Source: Durusdinium trenchii (Eukaryota > Sar > Dinophyceae > Suessiales > Symbiodiniaceae). From it: a stretch of DNA of 64,000 bases. This document shows, in pieces, positions 23,901 through 35,900 of the stretch (position 1 is the stretch's first letter; the number at the start of each line of letters is the position of its first letter). Made by a program: the position numbers and the translations under genes. The notes under the pieces were generated by a model that saw only the letters and a program-made list of their open reading frames with translations, was not told the origin of the DNA and made no database searches. Where the stretch lies: positions 1,446,622 to 1,510,621 of the forward strand of contig CAXAMN010003780.1 of assembly GCA_963970005.1 (NCBI GenBank), given 5' to 3'.

Positions 23901-26900
23901 TATAATACGTTGCAACACGAGATAAAGTCCGCCCAACATCACATGCCAAATTTGTGCTTTGTATGAACACACTCAGCTGATGCGATGCATGTCTCCATGT
24001 CTTGCATTCATGAGGACTGCATTGAGCATGGCCCAAGAGGCAGCACCAGCGGTTGAATGGGGGTGTCTCACCCAGCAGCAGAAGTTTATGGTGCAGTTCC
24101 TCTTCGTTTTGGTGTTCTCAATCATCGCAGTGCCCCTTCCCTTGCTGATCCCTATCAATGATCCCAATGCGGGAGCGCTTGGCAACATGTCCTTCTTTTA
24201 TGGGTATAACATCTTCGTGATCGTCTACTACCTCCCCGGTCACTTGTTGGCATTGCTTTTTGTGAGTGGACACTTCAGTGACCCTTTATTCCAAAGGTCT
24301 TTAGCGGATGGCATGTCCTCTACAGTACGGAGCTGTTCCACTGTGCTCCACTGTGCTCCCATGCTAGGCCAATACCGACGCTTGGAGCTCCTCTTGGTGC
24401 GCCCACCCAATGGGAAGGAGATGGCCCGGTCTTCCAGTGCGATCAGTTACCTTGGCAAAGTCACCTGGCAAGACACGGCCAAGAGGGTGATCTTCTACCT
24501 CTTGGTGATCTTTGGTTGGTGCACTGGCTACTTCCTGTGCGCCGTGCCATGGGGAACGAACCTCATCTACTCCTACAACATGCTTTACGGTGCCCCTCCA
24601 ACCTTTGCCATGGTGGACTGGCTGTTCCTGGTCTTAGCAGATCGAAGCTATTGGAACGTGAAGACCCTTATACTCATTTTTGTCTACAACTTCCTCACCC
24701 TGGCACCCGTGCTGCTCTTGTGCGGCATTGTCTTCGCCAGCGCCTTCTTCAACACCCCCGTGCTGATTCTTTGCGCCGCGCTGGCATCATGGATCCTGAT
24801 GGAAGTGGTGGGCATCATTTCGGACAAGGCCCGGAACTTATTCAGGACAGAACAGAACGTCTCACATTGGCCATCCTCACCATATCTCACCATCCCTCGC
24901 TTCCAGGTACTGCAAATTCTGATTCCATGGGCAGGCTACAGCCTCGAGCACTACTACCAGGCTGTCTTCGCGTCTGACGGCCAACGCCAACTTTCCACAA
25001 CCACAAATTGGTGGTCCATTTTGATTTACTGAGTTTGATGGTGCAATAAATGGTGCAGTAGGTCTGGACATATCTGAGAAAGGGGTGTATGTCCTTTGAG
25101 GGCTGCTGCCACTTCTCGGTGCTAACCAGGTTTGGTTCTTGAATGCCTTGGGACTTGGAAACACTTTTCTCTTTCCTAAAATATCCGTTGACTCACAGCA
25201 TTGGCGTTGGCGTCTGGCAACCCGTGGGCAACTCTCAGACCCCTCTACCGCCCGCGCGTTCCGACACATGTGCGGACGCGCCCACGCCCGACAGGTGGGC
25301 AACTCCTTGGTCTTCTCCTGCTTGCTGACCTTCTCCGAGGCGGGAAGCGAAGCGCATGTGACGTCGGAAGCGAACACTCCAAGTCTTGTGACAGACAAGA
25401 CCCTGAGGGCTTCGTCTGAGAGTTATCAAAATATGTTGAAACCATATGCCATGCATGCCATGCACCGGGCCGCCCGTTTGTTAGTTTTTTTGTTCGTTGG
25501 TTTTAAAACGTGACCCACATGGAACCACAGATGTGAAAGTAAAGGATCGTCTTTTCCGACACTTGCGACTACGAATGTACCTTGAGACTGCAAGCGCTGG
25601 ACGTTCTAGCCCAGCGCTGGATTCGCCAGGTGATCCTGTTCCCCAGTACGAACTCTTGGTGGGCCCTTGTGGGAGTCGTGATTGTCGACACGATCGGGGC
25701 CGCTCTCCAATTGCGAGTGCTGTGGAAATGCGTTGTCTCAGACAGGAGACGTCTTGTGTTTGTCGTCCTTGGTGTCAAGCTCAGCTCTTGGTGTTCGTCG
25801 CTTGTTGGTTTGTTATCCGGACTGTTGTTCTCGTTCTTATGTTGCTTTTTGGCCGCCAGGAGCAAGGGAGAAGGCATCAGCCAGGAAACCCGTGAGGCCT
25901 TGTGGTCCCAGTGTGAAGTCGACGTGGCGCGCTTCTGGCCCGTGCTGGTCGCACTACCTCCACTTGTTTGGCTGATGGACGACCGCAATCCGAACCGTCA
26001 GTACTACTACCTCTTCGATTGTACCACAGCTGAGCACATGAACATCACCGTGGTGTGCATCCTGGTGAAGTTGGGGTGGACCTGTGCTTTGACGACCGTG
26101 GATGTGGTGTTGTGCACTTCGTGGGGAATAGGACTCGAGAGGGCCAAACAACTCACGAAGATGTATGACAAGCATTGGGTGATGATGACAGCAACCTTTG
26201 CTTTGAGTGGGGCACTTTTCACCAGCTGCTGGCTAGTGAAGCACGATGGCCTACGACTGTTGGAAGTGCTCAGTGAATGTTGAGAAACTTCTTTTTGCAT
26301 CTTTTTGCCTTTATCATAAACCAAAGGCATATATTTTTCCAGATTGTTGGCTCTTGGCAGCAAGTGGTGGCATATATTGAAGAACTTGCTGACCGCTAAG
26401 TTGCCTAGCCGACTACTTGATCCGATTCCCATGAAGCATATCGGATACTAAACTTGCCCTTTCATCCGTTTTGCTGGTACATAATATGTACATATAAGAG
26501 CGCAGCACTGGAGTCCTGTATTCGAAGAAGCTCGAAGAAGCTCAGCTAAAAGACCAGTGGATCTCACGCGCGTGGTAGATCCTTTTGTCGTTCCCAGCGT
26601 CCTGTCACAATGAACGTCCGCCTCAGGGTGCGCCTGGGGGCTTTCCAAACCGACACCCCAGACTGGGCTCTAAGTCAACCCCTCACAGCACGTCGACACA
26701 CGCAGCAGGCGGAGCCCCGGAAGCAACAGGTGGACATCCACCAAGAGCTTCGGAGCTTCTTTCAAGAGCATTATCAGGCCGGAGCTCCGCCCACGACGCG
26801 CATGAGCTCGCCCCGCACTTCTGTTTCCTGGAAACATTGAGACCATGACATCACCCCGCATGGGTCACCATCCCCCTGAGCTCAAACACTCCATCCACGT

Positions 26901-29900
26901 TTTCGCAGAGATCCCCTCGATCCGCCCAGTGGTTTGTCCCACCTGTGAGTGGACTCGAGCGCAGGCGGCACAGCTTCGCGTGTGCCTCTTTGGTGTCGAA
27001 AGCTTGGAGTCCTTGGAGTCCCTTGGGCCAAGCCTTGGGCCATGTCGGGAGTAGTTTTTCCATGTTTTTCCCAGTGAAGCTTATATAAGTAATGCTTATT
27101 TGGCCATAGGCATTATATACTGTTACTTGGAAGGGGAATCCAGAGTCTTTTTCAGTGGCTTTACTGTTGGAAGAATCCAGCGTTGCAGTTGGGGATTTCT
27201 CCTGATGATGGGGTCGACTCTACTTTTGATGGCCACGGTTGTATAGTCGTTTTTATTTTTCACACTTGAAACCAGGATCGCAAGTCGGTGTAGAAGAATC
27301 AAACACTTTTAGCTGAGGTCGGAGAGTTGTTGTTTCTCTTTCTTTCTGGAAGAAAGTGTGTGAGTGTTGCGGAACGTATCTTTCTCTCATCTCCCCTTCC
27401 ACGGGTTTGGTACACACCCTGGCGGCTTGCAGCCTGTTTGCAGCTCAGACAGAAGCACTGCTCTTTGCATCCATTGGGCTGTTTCGTCCATGAGCACCCA
27501 AGAAAGAAGGTGCTTTCCAAATCTCCCAGATGACCATCCACTGAAGACAGCCGAGATGACCAGAGAAAATGCGGCCCAGTGGTTTGGAAACCCATTTGCT
27601 TCAGACATTGAGCTGCATTGCGCTGATGGCCGCGTATTTTTTCTACACAAATGCTTTGTCACCGACTCCAGCGATTTATTGAAATCTCTTCTGGATGATA
27701 CTGAAGGACTTCCTGGCTATACAGTTAAAGCGTCGGACAAAATATGCAGCCGTCGCTTGGAGCCTATCTTCCGATGGATGTATACTCAGCAAAAAGATGC
27801 AATCAATGCTTCCAACTGCATCAGCATGATCCGCGAGGCAAAATACTTACAGATGCACACAGATTTTCTGGACATGCTTCGGCAAACATTTGTTGCCGCT
27901 TGGAAAACGACTCGATGCATGGACTTGCTTGAGTCTCTTCCAGAGCAAGCAGCAGACTTTTCATCTCAGGAGTTCTTACAGCTCCTGGATGACTGCGTTC
28001 TTCCACCTGAAGCACACGTGAGGCTGCTCTTCAATTGGTCGAGGTGCAACAAGATCTCCGGCGAAGAGTTGGCGCAGCTTCGACAACACACACGCGAGGC
28101 TGCTCCCCTTTGCGGTTTAGCCTTGCTTGAAGAGATTTGCGATCAATCACCTGAAGATTTCGATAACCTTTTCTCAGCATCTGCGCTGGTAGAACGCAAT
28201 CGAAAGCTGAATAAAGAGGAGGGACGTTTCAAGGTATCTTGCAGGAACTGCAAAAAACACTTTGAGACAAAGAAGCAGGCTGATGCAGATCCATGCTGGC
28301 TAATTGTATCGCTGCATGGCAATGACACATTTGTGAGCAAAAAGGGAAACACCATCTGTGCCAACTGCAAAAGAAGGGTCTTTGATTCAGCGCCCACATG
28401 TGTGAAGCGTGTGAAGCAAGTGCATAGCTGGGAGGTGACATGAAACAGATAGAATATTTGACTTGGAAGACCAAAAGTGAGGAAAAGAGGGGCCGGAAGA
28501 GCACCTGTGTCCAGACGTCGGGTCTCTATGGTGAAGGCTATGGATCTGTGGCAAGAAAAAGCCTCTGCCCCCAAAGGTAACACTCGAAACCAGCTTGGAC
28601 GCCCTTCCCTTTCTTTGCGATTTGTGGCCTCACCAGGAAGATGATGAACTACCAACAATGGGCTGTCCAATTCTTTGATTGATCGGAAGGTAATGAAAGA
28701 AGTCCTGAACTGTCCCACATGGTCCCCACATGGTCGCGTCCCGTGGCCTCGGGGGTCTCCCCCCAGCAAATCGAGATGTGGAAATTCTTGTCGCCTCGAG
28801 TCCCGAGAGCCCGTGGTGGATCGAACTCACCGTTTCCGCCGGTGCTTCAGGGCGTTTTAGACTTTGTTCCGTTCGTTTGGGGCGCTGAGGCAGGCCGCCA
28901 GCGCCTTCCAAGCGCTGACCGGATGCCCGGAAGCGCCGCAGCCGCGCACGAGACCGGTGTGGCCCTTCGAGGAGTGGTGGGGTCGCACGGATTTCGGAAC
29001 GCAAGCTTCTTGAGACAGTGAACCCAGTGAACGACACACTTTGAAGGAAGGAACTGTTGCAACTCTGACGTCCCCGCTGATTTATTTGGACGCGTCCACC
29101 CTCATCAACCAGATTCGAGGGGTTCCAGCTTTGCTTGGGAAGGATCTTCCATCGAAGGTCGACGCGAATGCCGACGTTCGAGGCCCCCGCTGCGGAGGAA
29201 GCCTTTGAACCCGGACGCTCCATGTATGGAAGAGTTGTGGACATTTATATACTCCATTTATGACCCCAATGTAGGATAGGTAACTATTCCATACATGGAG
29301 TGTAAGAAGGAAGCAAGGTTCCGGGTTTTTGTCCATAAAAGGATCAACTCCTGAGAAGAACAGAGATGCCTGGCCTGGCATGCCAAGAGCAGCAAAAGAT
29401 AAATTTGATGCGCAAAAAATAGCCCGTTGATTTTGGTGGATTTTTCTGCGAGTTGGCTTGGTGGAGTGGCTGAAGCTCCCCCTTTCGCGCCTGATGGAAC
29501 TTCCAGGATTCGATCTTGCCCAGCTTGCTCCGCATGCGACCAGTGCAGGAGGGGACTTTCTGTAGCTGTCATGCCACCACTACTAGTGAGTGCGTGTACC
29601 TTGAGAGATTTGTTCCAGAATCGAGATTTCACCATCCATGTGTTTCAGTCCTGAACAGACAATTGCACTGTGAGTCTCTGTGGATGTCGACACGGTCAAC
29701 AGTCCTGGATTTCGTCATGGTTTCCTGGCTTCTGATGCACACTGATGCACCGAAAGCCGAGAATGGGTCCCCTTTTCTTCCTGTCAGTGAAGTACTTGCT
29801 CCCCTCCAGCAAGTTGATGTCGGAGTGAGTTCATCCTAGGTCCTAGGGGTGCCTAGCCCAACTTGCTTCCCCTCAGCCAAAGACCACTTGGGGTGTGAAA

Positions 29901-32900
29901 CTGCATGACATGGGGTTGCTGTTCGAGGAGTTGCAGAAATTGCACTTCACTTGGCAGCTTCCAGCAACGCAGCAGGACCAAACGTGCGTTCTCTTTTTTC
30001 CCAAGTTGGATAGCTAGCTGCTTCGTGATCTGTTTCTGCTTTGACAAGCCCTCAAATACGTAATACGCTTGTGATGGATACGGAATAGAATGCAAATGAA
30101 CCGAATCAACCCATTGGAGGGTCCAACATCTCTGCCTTTTCCTCGCGTCCAACCGTTGGGCGCCCAGGACTATCGGTCACAACCCTTGTGCCTTGGCGAG
30201 TCGTGGTCCAGTCGGTCCAGTCGGTGGCCGATGGGGCCGATGGGGCCCATGGGGCCGATGTGGGTGGGTCCATGGGAATAGCGTGGAAAAGCTGTCGTCT
30301 TCCACACTCTCCAAACGATCTGAATTTCAGAAGGGAGGAGTAGTGGAAAAAAGGGCGGCCCAGACGTGTTGGCTGAGCTGAGGACAAAACCGCACTGCAC
30401 TGAGGAACTACCTGGGGCACTTGGTGGGGCACGAGGGTGCTGGCTCATTGCAATCCTTCCTGAAGCAGCAAGGTGGGAGGGCCTCGGGGAGCAATGCACA
30501 AAAACCATCGAGGTCTCGGCAGCTTCGGGGATTTCGAACTTCCCCCAAGCTGCACGATGAATCAAACCTGGCCAAAGAAAAGTTAGCCAAAATAGAACCT
30601 TTCAGCCTGTACCATCATAGAAGCCATGACTTAACATCCCCTAAACCTGATCTGTTTTTTGGGGGGACGAACCCTCACCCAACAGCAGGCGCCACATCAG
30701 GTCCGGCCTATCAGCACGCAACGCTGCTGAACCGATGAAGATGACCTCCCCTGCTCGGCACTCATTCCCTCCAGGCCTGGCCACGGAAGTGGAGGCCGGC
30801 GTCAGCGAGGAGGACTTCACCAGCAACTGGATGCCCCTCGGCCCGGCGGATGGTCCGGAGGTCTTCACGTGGACGGATTAACCTGAGCAAGAAGCCTGAC
30901 GTTGCGGAGCGGGTCAGGTTGTATGCCGGACATCAAAGAGGCTTTGTTCACCGACGGAAGTCTAAAGGAAGCTCCTTCACGTCGTGTCGCCGAGTCAGAG
31001 CATTTTGAACATGGTCTTGGACTCTCTTCGCGGGTGAAGATCGAACATCGTGAACTGGTGAAAGATGGTGAAAGCAGACGGTCTACCATCAGTGGGGTGT
31101 GGGAGTTGTGTAGGGTAGCCAGGTGACTTTTTGGATGGTACACAAATCAACCCTGGAAAACCAAAAGCGAAACCTCCTCCTGGGACTCTCTCTTCGATTC
31201 TTTCATTTTCAGGGTTTTGAGGGTTTTTTATTTGGAGTGACTTGGAACGAAGTCTAACCGAAGGCCCAAACGAAGCCAAAACACAAGAACAAATGGGTTT
31301 GGTATCTAGGGCATAATACACTGACTCGTGACAATGCTTGGTCAACGAAGGGGGAACATCAAACACGAAGCCTAAGTAGATACGATCTTTTTGGTGTATA
31401 TTCGTTTTGAAAGTCCCTCATATGCCAGGGGCAGTCTGCCCAGAAGCCATGGTTGCAGAGGGACCCTTTTCTTGAGTGGTCCAATTTTCGACAAAGTCCG
31501 GCATGACTGAGGTGCAGCCTCTTCAGCGTCGACATCACCCTCACGGATGTGGGCTTGACCGCATGGATGGAGGTCACACATACGTCCAGTTTTCCAGGAA
31601 TGGGACGCAAACCATGGGACTGTGGTGGATGATCAACATTGATAAACTACTTTGGGGTGAGGAGTTAGTGATTTATTAGAAACACTGGGAAGCAAGAATT
31701 GCTTAATTGACTCGAAGCAATGGCGCTATCGAGGATGATTTATCATGTCCCTAACATCAAAGCATACAAAGAGCAAATCACTTGAGCTGCATTTGGTGTA
31801 GGGGTACCACGAAGCAGCTTTTCACTGTTCCTTTGTGAAACAAGATGCACTGTCTATATACAGTATTGTACCGTATACCCGAACCATGTCTCCAGGTTCT
31901 CAAGACCTTATGATGGAGCATCCAGGAAACGAACAGGTGAGAAGGGACTTTCTACCTGATTCTCTTCCATTTTCTACTCCGACAGCTACGACCGTGGCGG
32001 TCGTCCATGCCGTCGTCCGTGACGCAGCTCCTCCACCGCCAGGTGGCCCAAATCACCTTCCTTTATCTCGCCATGCTGCGGAGGGAAGGCCCAGGACAAA
32101 ACGGCGGAGGGAAGGCGGTGCTTGGCGGGAGAAAGTCTTGCGAAGCTTCATGGTCCCCCAACGGTCCATTTCTGGGGAATTTGCAGTGCCCTGTTTGTTT
32201 TTTGGCACATGAAGCGGTTCCAAAAGGAACCATCCATGGAACACCCCAACCCATGTCAACACGTCGTTTTCAACCCGAACACGTGGTCGACTCACCTGCG
32301 AAGCGGCCGCAGGCCCTCAGGAGTGGATCTACGAGGAGCTGAGACGCGCGCAGGACCGCCGAACGTACCGGCGGGGGGTCGCGGGGCCACGACGGAGAAG
32401 AGGCAGAAGACGGTTGGGAACTAACGTGTAGGTGGGATGGAAGAAATGTGAGCAAAACGTTTTCATGGTTTGGGGACTAACTCGTGTGGAGTTGGGCCAC
32501 TTGCCTGGTCTCGCCAGGAGATGTCCTGGCGATTCCTGGTTGGGTGCTGAGGGGAGCTTGTGGAGGTGATTATATACCTGAACACCAGCAGGTTTCTTGT
32601 GTGCGGTTTGGGTGCTCAAAGCAATATTTGCACACGCTTTGATGATGTGCTATTTGCGAGGGCTGGGAGCAATTGCAATCGGTCAGCAGGGCTTTAGGAT
32701 TTTGCAGGCTCTTTGGAAGTAAGATGTTGCGCATGTTTTGTTGATTGGCAAGGCAGGTCAACATTGGGACATTCTTTCTTCATTGCTGATACCTCCCTCC
32801 AGACGAGATGACGGCACTGGCCGTTCCTCTTCTAGGCACCGGAGAGAATCGACTCACGTATCCAAAGAGCACCACCAAGGCTCTTGAAGACCCTCACTGC

Positions 32901-35900
32901 AGTCGTTTCATTTGCGAGGGCCAAGTTTGCTGGGGCCACCCTTTTGGAAAGGAGCTTACAGAATGGACAGATCCTGTGTAGTTCTGAGTTCAGAACATCT
33001 TTGGTTGGTGATTTTTCACCACAGTCAGAGTTGTTCAAATAAAAAACAGCTATATATATATATACATCTATATACATGATACTATAATTTGTTATATAAT
33101 ATAGACCTCGAACATCCTAGAACTATTTTGAAACCCAGATTTTTGCGTATCATCCACTTAAGACACCATTCTGTTCTGTCAAAACACGTATCATATCAGT
33201 TCCAGGTATGTAGCCACATACCTGGGTTCTCTACTGTGTGCTTCAATGAAATGACGTGTCATTTTCTTTGCATCCCAGAGCATCTATTAACATATATAAC
33301 ATTTGCTCCTCCATTCCAAATGGAGTCCCTCTTCCCTGTCTTCGTCGTCTCCAGACACCGTCCCTTCGCCGAGGAAGAGACCGATCCCATGGAGTACGTG
33401 CAGAAGTTGGCGTCGCCCGGTGGCGGTCTCTTCGTTGGAGTCTCCATGGGTCACTTCGTTGGTTGGACCGGGAGAGCTTCTGGACGGACTTTTGGGGTGC
33501 AGAGAGCTCAAGGTGGTGGTTGGACTACAGGGTTGTTTGGCCGACGTCCGAGAGCGGAAGACATCTGCGGGGAAGACCATTAGGGGTTCTGATGAGCTTC
33601 CAGAATGGTCTGAAGAACGGTGTATGTGTACGCTTGTTGTACACGTGCCGAGGTAAATCACTCATTTGCACGCTTTGGCACCCAAGTCATTCGAGGTGTC
33701 AAATGCTGCCTGATCTCAAGCGCGAGCCAGAGCACATCTTGCTCCTGGGATGACGTTGTCAGGTGTCAGCTGATTCCAGCGGCGAGAAGACATGGGATCA
33801 AGGGGTCTGAGACGTTGTTATTCTGTTCCACCCGCTTGGGACGGCAACGGCATGGTTTGGCCAGGGGGATTTGATGCTGAGCTCCCCGCATTCCAACATT
33901 ATGTCTCATCATGTCTCATCTACATTTCTACCCACCTTCGCAACCTGGTTGAAATTCACATCCGTTTTTTCAGACCGAGCTCGCTGCTTGGGGTTGGCGC
34001 TGGTTTTAGGAGCCGTCCGTTCCACCTAACGCGCCTTTCCACCGAAGAAGTCGCCCACCGACCACGGACTGCCGTCACCGCTTGGTCCGGCGGGGGACGC
34101 CCAGGAAGGCCGAGTGGATGCTGAACAGCTGGGAGCCCGGCAAGATCACCGAGCCTCAGGGCTGCAGGCAGCCGCAGGTCCTGTTTGGTGTGAGAACATT
34201 GTTTGGTCCTGTTTACTTCGCTGCCGAGTCACTCGATTCTTTTCTTTCCTCAGCTCAAAGCAGCCGCAGGTCTGTTGGAGGTAACTGTTCGAAACATCGA
34301 TCCAAATTGCCTGAAGTCGGAAGATGGACTGATGGAGGTCGAATGCTTCTGGTTTCTTTCATCGCGGCGATCGTTCTGGGCGACCAGCTGGGACCGTCCA
34401 GAACCTCAACATGAATTTGTTGTCATGACTCCAGCACTCACCTTTCCTTGTGAACAACGATATGAGTCACAAACATCTTCCCCCCCATGGAAGATCTCGT
34501 TCCTTCCTTTTCGTCCACCGGACCTTCACCTGAAATCGTCCAGGCAAGCCTGGACCCCCCGTCTTCACCGCCTTCTACTTCTCTTTCTCCAAGGTTCCTG
34601 GAGCTTCTCCGCATGGAGAGGGCCTTCGTCATCTTGGTGGCAGCCTTTGGGAAGGATGAGGCCCCAAGGGCGTGGGCGCCCTTCGGGCGGCAGGGGCAAG
34701 GCTTCAGTGTGGTGGATCATGGTGGATCGGGTGGCTTCGGGGTTTGGGGTGGTGAAGATGAGGACGACCCATGGGCCCAAGAAAGATGGTCATGGAAGCA
34801 ACGTACTGTATTACAAGAGATCCTTAGTAGACAACTTTTGCAAAGATGGTCATAGTCATCTTTTTACAGGAAGTCCTAGAGTAAGAGCCAGAACAGGTTT
34901 TTTTTGCACTTAGCAATCATATCTTATCCAGGGAGGCCATCGGGCGCATGATCGTGATGTTCGCGCGATGCGGGCGCAGCCGTACAGGTCGCCCAGCCTG
35001 TGGTTGGTTGGTTGGTTGGTTGGTTGCGTGGATTGTTCACTGCTTTGAACTGGACATACTGGACATACTGGACAGTGGGGAATAGACCAGGAGAAATCTG
35101 GGTGTGCTTGTACAGCCGGACAACTGCCTGCAATCTCAGTCTCTTATGTATCAGCATCAGTCTGTTGAGGGACCATTGAGATAGATGTCCTGCTTTGAAC
35201 AATAATTGAAAGATCAAAGCTGTGAGAGATGATACTCTCTTCAAAGTCTTCAAACTCAACCTCCGCCAAGACAAGCCGTCAAACCGGTGGCTTTTGGGAC
35301 AGGTGTCTCGGCGTTTGGAGGGAGTGAGCAGCATCACCAAGAATTGTCGTTAGGCTTCCAATCCCAGAATATCCACAAGCGGCCAAAAGAGGAAACACAA
35401 GTCAAACGACCGAGCTGGAGCCAAGAGCATTTTGGTGTTAATTACTCTGCTGCAAGTATAACTTTCTCTAGCGAAGATTAGGTAAGCTGTAAGGACCCGA
35501 GTCTTCCGAGGCTCCGAACAACATAGGATTTCGGGAGCAGCTGCTTCGTTCCTTTTCGATCGTTTGGCACTCTTCTTTATGTGAAGGAACTTCATGGTTG
35601 CTTGCCCGGCTCACGCGAATGGCAGGCGGAGGAAGGAGAGGACAGCTCTGGGCCGAATGGTTTGCTGCAGAAAAAAATCACAGTGCATGGGGACATCAGG
35701 TCAGGCAGCCCCCACCTGTGGTCAAAACATGTTGGGCAAGAGGTTGTGGGATGGTTCCCCCAAAGCCAGCGCTGTGGATGGATAACTCCCGCACGGACCC
35801 CCTCCGGGTGGAGAAAAGCATGGTATTGATCGAGCAAATGGGAGGTGCCAGGGGGTGCCAGGAGTTCTTTCATCAACAGCAGGGTTCCTGTTTTGGGCTG

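Noticed and set aside
28630..29244. 204-codon minus-strand open frame
   Set aside because: It lies opposite two M16 exons and has the Arg/Pro-rich look of an antisense frame in GC-rich sequence.
30205..30275. WPMGPMGPM or WGRWGPWGRC reading, resembling collagen or a TSP1 Trp strand
   Set aside because: It is a GATGGGGCC tandem repeat read in different frames. No cysteine core follows, and it lies in an M16 intron.
34487..34855. 122-codon ATG-to-stop frame within an M16 intron
   Set aside because: Composition is plausible, but there is no domain and no splice context. It was not kept as a gene.
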